From Actinomycetota bacterium (lineage in GTDB: Bacteria > Actinomycetota > Aquicultoria > Aquicultorales > Aquicultoraceae): 15,056 nt of DNA. The stretch spans positions 1-15,056 of the forward strand of contig JASEIR010000036.1 in NCBI GenBank assembly GCA_030017355.1, written 5' to 3'. A program made the translations under genes and the position numbers. Numbering within the stretch: position 1 is the first letter of the stretch; each line of letters starts with the position of its first letter. This document shows positions 1 to 7,436 of this stretch, piece by piece. A model generated the notes under the pieces. That model worked only from the letters and a program-made list of their open reading frames with translations, had not been told where the DNA came from and searched no databases.

Positions 1-10
1 CTTTATAATT

Positions 11-31
11 CCCCTCCCTTGAAGGGAGGGG
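11..31. repeat. GC-rich palindrome, copy 1
   Basis: A near-perfect 21-base palindrome, CCCCTCCC-TTGAA-GGGAGGGG, able to form a stem of 8 to 10 pairs. A second copy with the same stem lies at 49-69. No T-tract follows on either strand, which argues against an intrinsic terminator. It looks like a REP-like intergenic element; the family identity is not known to me. Confidence 0.75.
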
Positions 32-48
32 CTAGACTCTCTATATTT

Positions 49-69
49 CCCCTCCCTTGAGGGGAGGGG
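49..69. repeat. GC-rich palindrome, copy 2, with trailing half copy
   Basis: This repeats the stem of the palindrome at 11-31: CCCCTCCC-TTGAG-GGGAGGGG. It is followed by CTA and then a further GGGGAGGG at 73-80, a partial third arm. The first copy is also followed by GCTAG (31-35), so the unit appears to be palindrome plus CTAG. Confidence 0.75.
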
Positions 70-121
70 CTAGGGGAGGGTGAAGCGGTCCCTGGACCCT
101 GGTCTGTTCTTGTGCCCGTCT

Positions 122-170
122 CCTGTCTCCGGTCTCCCGTCTGCTTTTAGCCTGTCTCCGGTCTCCCGTC
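122..170. repeat. 20-bp direct repeat in a GTCTCC-rich degenerate array
   Basis: A 20-base sequence beginning CCTGTCTCCGG and ending CTCCCGTC occurs exactly at 122-141 and again at 151-170, a 29-base period with a 9-base spacer. The surrounding bases (116-177) are further degenerate copies of GTCTCC/GGTC heptamers. It is non-coding in appearance; the strong strand bias (C/T on plus) makes it distinct from the neighbouring genes. Confidence 0.75.
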
Positions 171-216
171 CCCGGTCAGGCTCCGAAGGAGCCCAAAGCG
201 GCGGTCGGCGGTCGTT

Positions 217-255
217 ATTTAATTTTTCATTTTGCATTTTGAATTTTGAATTTAA
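217..255. repeat. AT-rich repeat, left copy
   Basis: An AT-rich stretch built of overlapping CATTTTG / GAATTTT units. Bases 228-252 match the reverse complement of 14982-15006 at 24 of 25 positions, so the two copies form a widely spaced inverted pair around the whole gene cluster. It abuts the stop codon of glyA. Confidence 0.7.
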
Positions 256-259
256 GTAT

Positions 260-1510
260 TTATACCCCTACCGTTAGCCTGCTATAGATAGGAAATGTCC
301 TACAAAGAGCTGCAACCTCGTTCTTAACCCGATTTAGTGTTTCCTCATCGTTGATGTTCTCAAGAGTATCAGCAATAAGGTTTGCCAGGTGGACAGTCTC
401 ATCTTCCTTAAAACCGCGTGTTGTTATAGCAGGGGTTCCCAGCCTGATGCCGCTTGTCACAGAAGCGCTCCTTGTCTCAAATGGAATTGTATTTTTATTC
501 GCGATAATACCCACTGAACCCAGCACGCGCTCAGCTTCAACGCCAGTAAGACCTTTATTGGTGAGGTCCACTAGAAGCAAATGGGTATCGGTTCCGCCTG
601 AGCAGATTCTAAACCCGCGTTCTATGAGGGTTTCAGCCATCCTTCGTGCATTTGCAACAATTTGCCTTGAATAATCTCTAAACTCATCCGTCATGGCTTC
701 CTTAAAACAGACTGCCTTGGCTGCAATGACATGCATTGAGGGACCACCTTGTGTTCCTGGAAATACCGCTTTATCAATTGCTTTTGCAAACTTTTCTCTA
801 GCCAAGATCAATCCGCCACGCGGGCCACGCAGAGTTTTGTGGGTTGTGCTGGTAACAACATCGCTATATGGAATGGGGCTTGGGTGAACTCCTGCAGCAA
901 CTAAACCTGCAATATGAGCTATATCAACCATAAGGTATGCCCCAACCTCATCAGCTATAGATTTGAAGGCCTTAAAATCTATGATTCTTGGATAAGCACT
1001 TGCGCCAGCGACAATCATGCGCGGCTTATGCTTCAAAGCTATCTCCCTTATTTCATCGTAATCAAGCTGCTCTGTCTCCTTGTTAACACCATATGCTACA
1101 GCGTTGTATATCTGCCCTGAGATATTTGCAGGACTTCCATGCGAGAGATGACCACCATGCGAGAGCATGAGCCCCATTATAGCATCCCCAGGCTGAAGCA
1201 GTGCTGCATACACAGCATTATTGGCTTGCGCACCAGCATGAGGCTGAACATTTGCATATTCGGCCCCAAACAAGCGCTTTGCTCTTTCAATAGCTAGATT
1301 TTCAGCAATATCTACAAATTCACAACCTCCGTAGTAACGCTTACCTGGATAACCTTCTGCATATTTATTAGTCATAACCGAAGACTGAGCCTCAAGTATA
1401 GCTTCACTCGCATAGTTTTCTGATGCTATAAGGTTAATTGTATTTTGCTGACGAGCTAACTCGCCCTGAATAGCTTTCCAGATTTCTGGATCTTCTGCAC
1501 GTAGACTCAT
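260..1510 (-). CDS. glyA: Serine hydroxymethyltransferase
   Basis: A cytosolic PLP enzyme that interconverts serine and glycine while charging tetrahydrofolate with a one-carbon unit. At 416 residues it has full family length. The N-terminal substrate and PLP region (LIASENYAS at 27-35, GYPGKRYYGG at 53-62), the HLSHG motif (121-125) and the PLP-binding lysine in TSTTHKTLRGPRGG (Lys225) are all present. The ATG overlaps the rpiB stop codon by four bases (ATGA) and has AGGAGCGA in front, so start and translational coupling are clear. It is the last gene of the rho-to-glyA series; glyA next to rpiB is also seen in Bacillus subtilis. Downstream lies only the repeat patchwork. Confidence 0.97.
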   Translation of the reverse strand: MSLRAEDPEIWKAIQGELARQQNTINLIASENYASEAILEAQSSVMTNKYAEGYPGKRYYGGCEFVDIAENLAIERAKRLFGAEYANVQPHAGAQANNAVYAALLQPGDAIMGLMLSHGGHLSHGSPANISGQIYNAVAYGVNKETEQLDYDEIREIALKHKPRMIVAGASAYPRIIDFKAFKSIADEVGAYLMVDIAHIAGLVAAGVHPSPIPYSDVVTSTTHKTLRGPRGGLILAREKFAKAIDKAVFPGTQGGPSMHVIAAKAVCFKEAMTDEFRDYSRQIVANARRMAETLIERGFRICSGGTDTHLLLVDLTNKGLTGVEAERVLGSVGIIANKNTIPFETRSASVTSGIRLGTPAITTRGFKEDETVHLANLIADTLENINDEETLNRVKNEVAALCRTFPIYSRLTVGV

Positions 1511-1965
1511 TCATTCGCTCCTGATCTTTCCTCAATTTCACTTATCTTGTTAATTCTTCTTGAATGTCTTCCCCCTTCAAAATCGGCCCTTAGCCAAATT
1601 TTTAATATCTCTCTTGCAACAGCTGGCCCAATAATGCGCGAGCCAACAGTTAAAACGTTGGCGTCATTGTGCTCCCGACTTAACCTAGCGCACACGGTAT
1701 CATTGCAATTGGCCGCCCGTATACCCCTTACCTTATTAGCTGCTATTGCCACGCCAATGCCGGTCCCGCAAACTATTACACCGCGATCAAATTCACCACT
1801 TGCAACTTTTCTTGCTACAGCTTCAGCAAAATCTGGGTAGTCAACCGACTCGTCACCATTCATGGTGCCTACATCGAGGAACTCGATCCCTTCTTCTCGG
1901 AGAACATCCTTTAATTCTTCTTTCATTGCATATCCTGCATGATCGGCACCAATTGCAACTCTCAA
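1507..1965 (-). CDS. rpiB: Ribose-5-phosphate isomerase B
   Basis: Interconverts ribose 5-phosphate and ribulose 5-phosphate in the non-oxidative pentose phosphate pathway. The 152-residue protein has the RpiB/LacAB fold signatures: GADHAG at 6-11, the catalytic cysteine in the VCGTGIG loop (Cys66), the SREHNDANVL segment (97-106) with its active-site histidine (His99), and the phosphate-binding arginine region near FEGGRHSRR (129-137). The start is TTG at 1965 behind GGGAAGGT; this gives the family N-terminus MRVAIGADHAG. The last bases overlap glyA (ATGA). Together with the transaldolase encoded at 7437-8102, it supplies two steps of the same pathway within this window. A LacA/LacB-type sugar phosphate isomerase is the alternative, but the context favours RpiB. 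Confidence 0.93.
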   Translation of the reverse strand: MRVAIGADHAGYAMKEELKDVLREEGIEFLDVGTMNGDESVDYPDFAEAVARKVASGEFDRGVIVCGTGIGVAIAANKVRGIRAANCNDTVCARLSREHNDANVLTVGSRIIGPAVAREILKIWLRADFEGGRHSRRINKISEIEERSGANE

Positions 1966-2027
1966 TCTATTTACCTTCCCTTCCCATGCATGCTTTTAGA
2001 AACCCTGCTATGAAGAATACCCTGCTG

Positions 2028-2684
2028 CTAATGGCCTTGTAAAGAGCCAAGCCTCTTCTTCAGCTCACTCCAAGGTATATAGCCTTCCCGAATCAGCTTT
2101 GGCTTATCAGACGATAAATCAAGCACAGTTGATTCAATCCCCAGCTTAACTTGGCCACCATCAATAATATATGAAACTCTGCCTCCCAGATTCTTTCTTG
2201 CTTCATCTGCATTTTTAGGGCTAGGCTGGCCAGCCAAATTGGCGCTCGTAGTAGCTAAAGCAATGCCAGCTAATCTTATCAGCATCCTGGCTATCAAATT
2301 ATCTGGACACCTAATACCAACTGTATCTCCACCAGCTGTGATTTCATACGGAACGTTCTCCGACTTCTTAAAGATAATTGTTAGCGGTCCTGGCCAGTAC
2401 TCCTTAATAAGCTTGCTGGCACTTGGACTGACATCAGAAACGTAGTAAGATAGATCTTCTGGGTCAGCTATCAGCAATATTAAAGGTTTGCTAACCGGGC
2501 GTTCTTTTATCCGGAAAATATCCAAAACTGCCTCGGGTTTCAAAGCAGTGGTCCCTACACCATAAACTGTATCTGTTGGGAACACTACTGCCTGACCCTC
2601 ACGTGCTGCGAAAGCCGCAGGCTCTAGAGCTTCCTTGCTGGGATTAGCAGGATTAACAACAACGACCTTGGTTTTTTTAACCAT
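2028..2684 (-). CDS. tsaC: Threonylcarbamoyl-AMP synthase (Sua5/YciO/YrdC family)
   Basis: Makes threonylcarbamoyl-AMP from threonine, bicarbonate and ATP, the first step of the t6A37 modification of ANN-decoding tRNAs. The protein has 218 residues, so it is the single-domain form without the C-terminal Sua5 domain. The core motifs are present: PTDTVYGVG at 36-44, the KxR pair in KERPVSKPL (60-68), TTSANLAG (145-152) and ESTVLDL (184-190). ATG start at 2684; the ribosome-binding site (GGGG before CTTTTT) is weak. It lies 19 bases after prmC, an arrangement common in Gram-positive bacteria. The window also carries a threonine operon, but nothing in the sequence links the two. Confidence 0.93.
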   Translation of the reverse strand: MVKKTKVVVVNPANPSKEALEPAAFAAREGQAVVFPTDTVYGVGTTALKPEAVLDIFRIKERPVSKPLILLIADPEDLSYYVSDVSPSASKLIKEYWPGPLTIIFKKSENVPYEITAGGDTVGIRCPDNLIARMLIRLAGIALATTSANLAGQPSPKNADEARKNLGGRVSYIIDGGQVKLGIESTVLDLSSDKPKLIREGYIPWSELKKRLGSLQGH

Positions 2685-2703
2685 AAAAAGCCCCGTGCTT
2701 GGT

Positions 2704-3576
2704 TTACTTCCTTCTTGCTTTCACTATCCGCTCGATACCTTGATAATCCTTGGTTATTTCAATGCTATTGAAGCAGCCAGTCGATTTAAGCATGTTAGCA
2801 ACGCTTGCTGCTTGATTTACTCCAACCTCCAAAAGAAGAACCCCACCTGGCTTTAAAAATTCAGGTGATTGATTGGCAATTAGACGATAGAATTTTAAGC
2901 CGTCCCTGCCACCATCAAGTGCCAGCGCTGGTTCAAATTGTACCTCACGCTGTAGATTTTTTAGCTCATTGCTTGGAATATACGGCGGGTTTGAGATTAT
3001 CATATCCAGCTGCCCCACCAAGTTTCCCAGTGCCTCAAACAAACTAGACTCTATAATCTGAATCTTGCCTGCAAGACCGTTTAAAACAGCATTTTCCCTG
3101 GTTAGCTCAAGCGCTTGGCTTGAGACATCAGATGCGTAAACATTTGCTTTTGGATATTCATGAGCAATGCTAAGCGCTATAGCTCCTGTTCCGCACCCGA
3201 GATCTAAAACATTTCTAGGACCACCTAGGGACTTAAGCTCAGCCAACGCCTCATCTACTAAGAGCTCTGTCTCAGGCCGAGGGATAAGTACCCCCTCTCG
3301 GCACACAAGACCAAGATATCTAAACTGTGAGCATCCAAGAATATATTGAAGCGGCCGTCCAGTTAATCTCTCCTTAACAGCCTCCTCAATAAGTTTAACC
3401 TCAGCCTCACATAAAATCCTTTCTTTATTCAAGTAAAGGTCAGCCCTTGACAGGCCAACTGTATCTCCAACAATTCTTTCCGCTTCTACATCTGGACTTA
3501 ACACTGAGCCACCCTCAAGCTCTAGGGTGGCCCATTTTAATATCTCGAAAACTGTAAAAGTTCTTTCTGCAATCAT
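2704..3576 (-). CDS. prmC: Peptide chain release factor N5-glutamine methyltransferase
   Basis: Methylates the glutamine of the GGQ motif in release factors, using S-adenosylmethionine; its substrate RF1 is encoded immediately upstream. The 290-residue protein shows the PrmC N-terminal helical domain (RPLQYILG at 74-81, LIPRPETE at 97-104), the SAM-binding loop DLGCGTG (125-131) and the diagnostic substrate motif NPPY (196-199). The ATG shares its A with the last base of the prfA stop codon (TAATG) and is preceded by AGGTGG, so the two are probably translationally coupled. Full length; nothing unusual. Confidence 0.96.
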   Translation of the reverse strand: MIAERTFTVFEILKWATLELEGGSVLSPDVEAERIVGDTVGLSRADLYLNKERILCEAEVKLIEEAVKERLTGRPLQYILGCSQFRYLGLVCREGVLIPRPETELLVDEALAELKSLGGPRNVLDLGCGTGAIALSIAHEYPKANVYASDVSSQALELTRENAVLNGLAGKIQIIESSLFEALGNLVGQLDMIISNPPYIPSNELKNLQREVQFEPALALDGGRDGLKFYRLIANQSPEFLKPGGVLLLEVGVNQAASVANMLKSTGCFNSIEITKDYQGIERIVKARRK

Positions 3577-4643
3577 TAAACCACCTGCTTCAGCTTTTCC
3601 GCTCGGTCGGCAGCTGCCAAAGCATCTATAATCTCATCGATCTCACCCTCGAGAATTGCAGGCAGGTTATATAGCGTAAAGTTGATACGGTGATCGGTAA
3701 CCCTTCCCTGTGGGAAATTATAAGTTCTAATTCTTTCACTTCGATCCCCGGTACCAACCTGCATCTTTCTGGTGGCTGCAAGTTCTTCTTGCTGCTCCTG
3801 TAGGAGTTTCTCGTAAAGCCTTGCCCTTAAAATTGTCATTGCACGCTCTCTGTTTTGCAGCTGACTCTTTTCATCTTGGCATGAGACAACTAAACCAGTC
3901 GGCAGATGTGTTATTCTTACCGCTGAGTCAGTAGTGTTAACCGACTGCCCGCCAGGTCCGCTAGATCTAAACACATCCACTTTTATATCATTTGGACGAA
4001 TCTCGACCTCGACTTCCTCGGCTTCAGGAAGTACGGCTACCGTAACCGTTGAGGTGTGAATCCTTCCACCTGACTCCGTTACGGGAATTCTCTGTACCCT
4101 GTGAACACCCGATTCATATTTAAGCCTGCTATAGACTCCCTTGCCTTTAACCTCGAAGATCACCTCTTTAAAGCCTCCCATATCGGATGGGCTTGAGCTT
4201 AAGAGCTGCGTTTTCCAGCCATGCGACTCAGCATAACGGGTATACATTCTGTAAAGGTCAGCAGCAAAAAGGCTTGCTTCCTCACCGCCAGCACCTGCCC
4301 TGATTTCAACAATTATGTCCTTGTCGTCGTTTGGATCTTTTGCAACAAGCAAGAATTTTATTTCCTCTTCAACCTTACTCTTTTCATCATTCATTGCGCG
4401 CAGCTCGGAGCGAATGAACTCTAGCATTTCATGATCTTTCTCGGTCTTAAGCAGCTCATTGGCATCGGCAATCCCTTCTTCAAGCTCCTCAAGCCGTCTA
4501 ATTTGGACGACAAGAGGTGTCATCTCGGCATGTGCCTTTGCAAGCTCACGATATTTATTCTGGTCGCTCATCACAGCCGGGTCACTCAATCTCTCCATTA
4601 TTTCATTGTACCTGTTTAGATAATCACGCAATCTATCTAGCAT
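3576..4643 (-). CDS. prfA: Peptide chain release factor 1
   Basis: Recognises UAA and UAG stop codons in the ribosomal A site and triggers peptide release. With the chosen start the protein has 355 residues, normal for RF1. The N-terminal coiled-coil region is followed by the codon-recognition tripeptide PVT (187-189, in RVQRIPVTESGGRIHTS), which is the PxT of RF1 rather than the SPF of RF2, and by the catalytic GGQ (231-233, in SGPGGQSVNTTDS). A longer frame begins with GTG at 4652, but the GGTGATC around that codon serves as the Shine-Dalgarno for the ATG at 4643, and MLDRL is the usual RF1 N-terminus. The 57-base gap upstream holds a TATAAT (4675-4680) without a convincing -35 box. Confidence 0.96.
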   Translation of the reverse strand: MLDRLRDYLNRYNEIMERLSDPAVMSDQNKYRELAKAHAEMTPLVVQIRRLEELEEGIADANELLKTEKDHEMLEFIRSELRAMNDEKSKVEEEIKFLLVAKDPNDDKDIIVEIRAGAGGEEASLFAADLYRMYTRYAESHGWKTQLLSSSPSDMGGFKEVIFEVKGKGVYSRLKYESGVHRVQRIPVTESGGRIHTSTVTVAVLPEAEEVEVEIRPNDIKVDVFRSSGPGGQSVNTTDSAVRITHLPTGLVVSCQDEKSQLQNRERAMTILRARLYEKLLQEQQEELAATRKMQVGTGDRSERIRTYNFPQGRVTDHRINFTLYNLPAILEGEIDEIIDALAAADRAEKLKQVV

Positions 4644-4700
4644 CTTGATCACCAGTTATTTTGTAACCTTATTAATTATAATGGAATTATGTGTCAGAAG

Positions 4701-5585
4701 CTACACGTCAGGGGTCTGGGCTCTTTCTGTTTCTAGAACCCTTTTTAGGGCATGAATTGCAACCTCAAGCTGCGACTCGTCAGGCTCCTTGGTTGTCAAT
4801 TTCTGAAGCGCAAGGCCGGGGGCCATAACTACTTTCATTAACCAGAAATTGCTGTACTTGGCAGCAATTCGTGTTACCTCATAAGAAATACCAGCAACTA
4901 GCGGTATTAAGAGAATCTTGCCGGTAATTCTAGCTAAAACATTTGTAGTCGGAAGAAATGAAAAGCAGAATATGGCAACAACCATAACTATCAACATAAA
5001 AGCCGTGCCGCATCTAATGTGTAGGGTGCTGTATTTGGCTGCATTTGCTGGAGTTAGTTCTTCACCAGCCTCATAAGCATGTATAGTTTTATGCTCGGCA
5101 CCGTGGTACTGGAAAACACGCTGAATGTCCTTAAGCCTTGATATAACAGCGATATAGATAACAAAAATCGATATCCTAAAAAGTCCTTCAACGAAAGCAA
5201 ATAAGATACGATTCTCTATCAAGCTACTTGCTGCCCTTGTTAAATAAAAAGGGAGGACCATAAAAAGACCTACTACAAAAGCCAAGGCCAAACCCAATGT
5301 TGCAATCATCTCTTTATGAGAGATGGTTTCTCCTTCTTCGCCTAACGATAAATTAGCAGAAAGAACTATTGTTTTTATTCCAAGAACCAGTGTCTCAATT
5401 AGAACAACAATACCCCTAAAAAGGGGTTTTTTAAAAATCGACCATCGATCTGCAATCGATTTAAATGGCTCATCGATGGCCACAATGTCATCATTTGGCG
5501 ACCTAACAGCAAGGCTCCAGTTTTTAGGGCCTTTCATCATGACGCCTTCTATAACTGCTTGGCCACCGTAATATGGTTTGGCCAT
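4701..5585 (-). CDS. DUF1385 multipass membrane protein (YqhQ-like)
   Basis: A 294-residue inner-membrane protein of the DUF1385 family, whose Bacillus member is YqhQ; its biochemical function is not known to me. Family signatures are clear: YGGQAVIEGVMM at 6-17, YHGAEHKTIHAYE at 160-172, HIRCGTAF (189-196) and GISYEVTR (232-239). Hydrophobic stretches near 55-77, 93-115, 127-149, 195-212 and 222-236 look like membrane segments. The conserved His/Glu/Cys residues lie between membrane segments and could bind a metal, which is inference. ATG start with AAGGTG eight bases ahead, 12 bases after rpmE. A DUF1385 gene between rpmE and prfA recurs in Gram-positive genomes, which suggests a link to ribosome-associated functions or simply a shared operon. 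Confidence 0.88.
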   Translation of the reverse strand: MAKPYYGGQAVIEGVMMKGPKNWSLAVRSPNDDIVAIDEPFKSIADRWSIFKKPLFRGIVVLIETLVLGIKTIVLSANLSLGEEGETISHKEMIATLGLALAFVVGLFMVLPFYLTRAASSLIENRILFAFVEGLFRISIFVIYIAVISRLKDIQRVFQYHGAEHKTIHAYEAGEELTPANAAKYSTLHIRCGTAFMLIVMVVAIFCFSFLPTTNVLARITGKILLIPLVAGISYEVTRIAAKYSNFWLMKVVMAPGLALQKLTTKEPDESQLEVAIHALKRVLETERAQTPDV

Positions 5586-5597
5586 GCTTGCTTCACC

Positions 5598-5846
5598 TTA
5601 CTTTACTAGCTCTTCAGCTTCTTTGACTTCGGTGCTTGATGCATCTACCTCAAAGCCATATTTTTCCTGAAAGCGCTGTACTCTACCTCCGCTGTCAACA
5701 AGTTTCTGTTTACCAGTATAAAATGGGTGGCATTTTGAGCAAAGCTCAACTCTTAGCTCTGGCTTGGTTGAGCGAGTCATAAAAGTCTCACCGCATGAGC
5801 ATACAACTTTGGTAACAACGTAATCAGGATGAATGCCCTTCTTCAC
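5598..5846 (-). CDS. rpmE: 50S ribosomal protein L31, zinc-binding form
   Basis: Large-subunit protein L31, which bridges the two ribosomal subunits. Starting at the GTG at 5846 gives an 82-residue protein beginning MKKGIHPDY, the normal L31 N-terminus. A TTG at 5861 would add five residues, but it sits inside the Shine-Dalgarno run (GGAGG at 5855-5859) and is unlikely to be the start. Four cysteines form the zinc site: CSC at 16-18 and CSKC at 36-39, so this is the zinc-containing (C+) type rather than the zinc-independent paralogue. The C-terminal extension is acidic. A promoter and a hairpin leader lie just upstream, suggesting it is expressed and regulated independently of rho. Confidence 0.96.
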   Translation of the reverse strand: MKKGIHPDYVVTKVVCSCGETFMTRSTKPELRVELCSKCHPFYTGKQKLVDSGGRVQRFQEKYGFEVDASSTEVKEAEELVK

Positions 5847-5859
5847 ACCTTCCACCTCC

Positions 5860-5900
5860 AAAAAAATAGTTCACAGCATGTTAGTCCCCTGCCGTGAACT
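5860..5900 (-). promoter_or_regulatory. Hairpin leader of rpmE (possible L31 autoregulatory leader or attenuator)
   Basis: On the minus strand AGTTCACGGC (5900-5891) pairs with GCTGTGAACT (5877-5868): ten pairs with one G-U and a 13-base loop (AGGGGACTAACAT). An A and seven Ts follow (5867-5860), and the T-run leads straight into the rpmE Shine-Dalgarno GGAGG. It has the form of an intrinsic terminator, but it stands between the likely rpmE promoter and the rpmE start. It may therefore act as an attenuator or as a structured leader bound by L31. Leaders preceding L31 genes are known in several bacterial groups; whether this belongs to one of those families needs a covariance-model search. Confidence 0.65.
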
Positions 5901-5924
5901 CTTGCCTTTACCTGAGCAGCATTA

Positions 5925-5953
5925 ATGTTAGCATAATAGATCAGGGTTGGCAA
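5925..5953 (-). promoter_or_regulatory. Sigma70-type promoter for rpmE
   Basis: A -35 box TTGCCA (5953-5948) is separated by exactly 17 bases from TAACAT (5930-5925), which carries an extended -10 TGC directly in front. Transcription would start near 5918, giving a leader of about 72 bases that includes the hairpin at 5868-5900. It lies 38 bases after the rho stop codon. Confidence 0.6.
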
Positions 5954-5991
5954 TCTTTTCTCCACTGCAGTGTTAAATAAGCAACGTTTAA

Positions 5992-7365
5992 CTAATAGCT
6001 TTCGCTTGGTCGTGTTTTTGCTATTTGCATTAGAAATTCTTGGTTGGACTTTGTTTCCTTCATCTTGTCGATGAGTAGCTCAACTGCTGCTCCAGGATCT
6101 AAAGCGTGCAATACCCTTCTAAGCTTCCAAATAAGCTGTGCCTCATCGGACGGTAAGATAAGCTCTTCTTTCCTTGTACCCGATTTGTCAATATCGATTG
6201 CTGGGAATATTCTCTTATCAGCAAGGCGCCTGTCTAGATGAAGTTCCATATTGCCTGTTCCTTTGAACTCTTCAAAAATAACCTCGTCCATACGGCTGCC
6301 GGTTTCAACAAGTGCTGTAGCAAGAATAGTTAGGCTTCCACCATGCTCTATATTTCTTGCAGCACCAAAGAACCGCTTTGGTGGGAAAAGGGCAGTTGAG
6401 TCAACACCACCAGAAAGAACTCTTCCGCTAGCCGGAGTCGTCAAGTTATACGCTCTAGCAAGCCTTGTGATACTATCAAGCATGATGACGACATCACGTC
6501 CGTGCTCAACCAGCCTTTTAGCCCTCTCAAGAACAAGCTCGGCAACTGCAACATGATTATCGGCTGGCTGATCAAATGTCGAGCTTACCACCTCTCCATT
6601 GATAGAACGCTCCATATCAGTAACTTCCTCTGGGCGCTCATCTACAAGAAGTGCCATCATGTACACTTCGGGATTATTTGTGGTTATTGCGTTTGCGATC
6701 TGTTTTAAAATCGTGGTTTTTCCAGCTTTTGGCGGAGATACAATTAAACCCCTCTGCCCTTTACCAATTGGGGCAATAAGATCGATGATTCGCGCTGTTA
6801 TATCCGTCGGCTGCGTCTCAAGCCGAAATCTCTCATTTGGATATATAGGTGTCAGCGATTCAAACTGAGCTCTGCTGCGGGCAGATTCAGGATCAACCCT
6901 ATTGACAAGCTCAATTCTAAGTAGGGCGTTATACTTTTCAGTATCTTTAGGAGGTCGCACTTGACCTTCAACTTCATCACCGCGTCTCAGATTAAATCGC
7001 CTGATTTGCGACAGCGAAACATAAATATCACCTTCGCTTGGGAGATACCCCTGAGTTCTAAGGAACCCATACCCTTCAGTTAGGATATCTAGAATGCCTT
7101 TCTTGATCAAAAGCCTTTCCTCGCGATGCTCTTCGCGCACTTCAACCCTTGGCTCGTGCCTTTCTTCAACCTGCACCGGAGGACGAACTGGCTCTTGGAC
7201 CTCCTCTGTATGAGTATCCGAATTTCCGCCCTTTGCTTCCTGTGCTTTAAGAATGGCCTCAACAAGCTCGCTTTTTCTCAAGCCAGTAACACTGCTAATG
7301 CCCAGCGCTGATGCAATGGGTCTAAGCTCTACTAAAGTTTTTGCTTCTAGCTCTGCTCTATCCAT
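5992..7365 (-). CDS. rho: Transcription termination factor Rho
   Basis: A hexameric RNA helicase that terminates transcription. The 457-residue protein has the Rho N-terminal helical domain (about 1-43), a 40-residue hydrophilic linker rich in E, R, P and V (44-85), the RNA-binding cold-shock domain (about 87-155, with GYGFLR at 98-103) and the ATPase core. Walker A is SPPKAGKTT (210-218) and Walker B is VIMLDS (293-298); the Q-loop/R-loop region LSGGVDSTALFPPKRFFGAARN is also intact. ATG start behind AGAAGGTGA. The linker is short compared with the long basic inserts of many Actinobacteria. It is 71 bases after the transaldolase gene; I see no clear promoter in that gap, so it may be read from upstream. 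Confidence 0.97.
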   Translation of the reverse strand: MDRAELEAKTLVELRPIASALGISSVTGLRKSELVEAILKAQEAKGGNSDTHTEEVQEPVRPPVQVEERHEPRVEVREEHREERLLIKKGILDILTEGYGFLRTQGYLPSEGDIYVSLSQIRRFNLRRGDEVEGQVRPPKDTEKYNALLRIELVNRVDPESARSRAQFESLTPIYPNERFRLETQPTDITARIIDLIAPIGKGQRGLIVSPPKAGKTTILKQIANAITTNNPEVYMMALLVDERPEEVTDMERSINGEVVSSTFDQPADNHVAVAELVLERAKRLVEHGRDVVIMLDSITRLARAYNLTTPASGRVLSGGVDSTALFPPKRFFGAARNIEHGGSLTILATALVETGSRMDEVIFEEFKGTGNMELHLDRRLADKRIFPAIDIDKSGTRKEELILPSDEAQLIWKLRRVLHALDPGAAVELLIDKMKETKSNQEFLMQIAKTRPSESY

Positions 7366-7436
7366 ATTTCACCTTCTTTACCAACAAAATCACCATCTCC
7401 ATACAACTTGGATGTTGGGCGGATTTTTCCTGATTT

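Larger units (their letters stand above)
1..259. other. Gene-free repeat patchwork downstream of glyA
   Basis: This 259-base stretch follows the end of glyA and holds no credible gene. From left to right it contains two GC-rich palindromes, a degenerate GTCTCC-type direct repeat, a small hairpin (GGCTCC-GAA-GGAGCC at 179-193) and an AT-rich repeat. An open frame can be drawn through it on the plus strand, but its translation is just the repeats read as protein and has no domain character. None of the hairpins is followed by a T-tract in the glyA direction, so I do not see a standard intrinsic terminator for the operon here; termination could be Rho-dependent. Confidence 0.7.

Noticed and set aside
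11..69. GC-rich palindromes as the intrinsic terminator of the glyA operon
   Set aside because: They are some 190 bases beyond the stop codon and are not followed by a T-tract in the direction of transcription.
122..170. CRISPR-like repeat-spacer unit
   Set aside because: Only two copies with a 9-base spacer, inside a degenerate low-complexity tract, and no cas gene in the window.
80..277. 65-residue plus-strand frame
   Set aside because: It is the translation of the GC-rich, GTCTCC and AT-rich repeats and runs into the end of glyA on the opposite strand; no domain and no ribosome-binding site of note.
4675..4680. TATAAT as a promoter for prfA
   Set aside because: No -35 box at a proper distance; the gap is short and AT-rich, so chance occurrence is likely.
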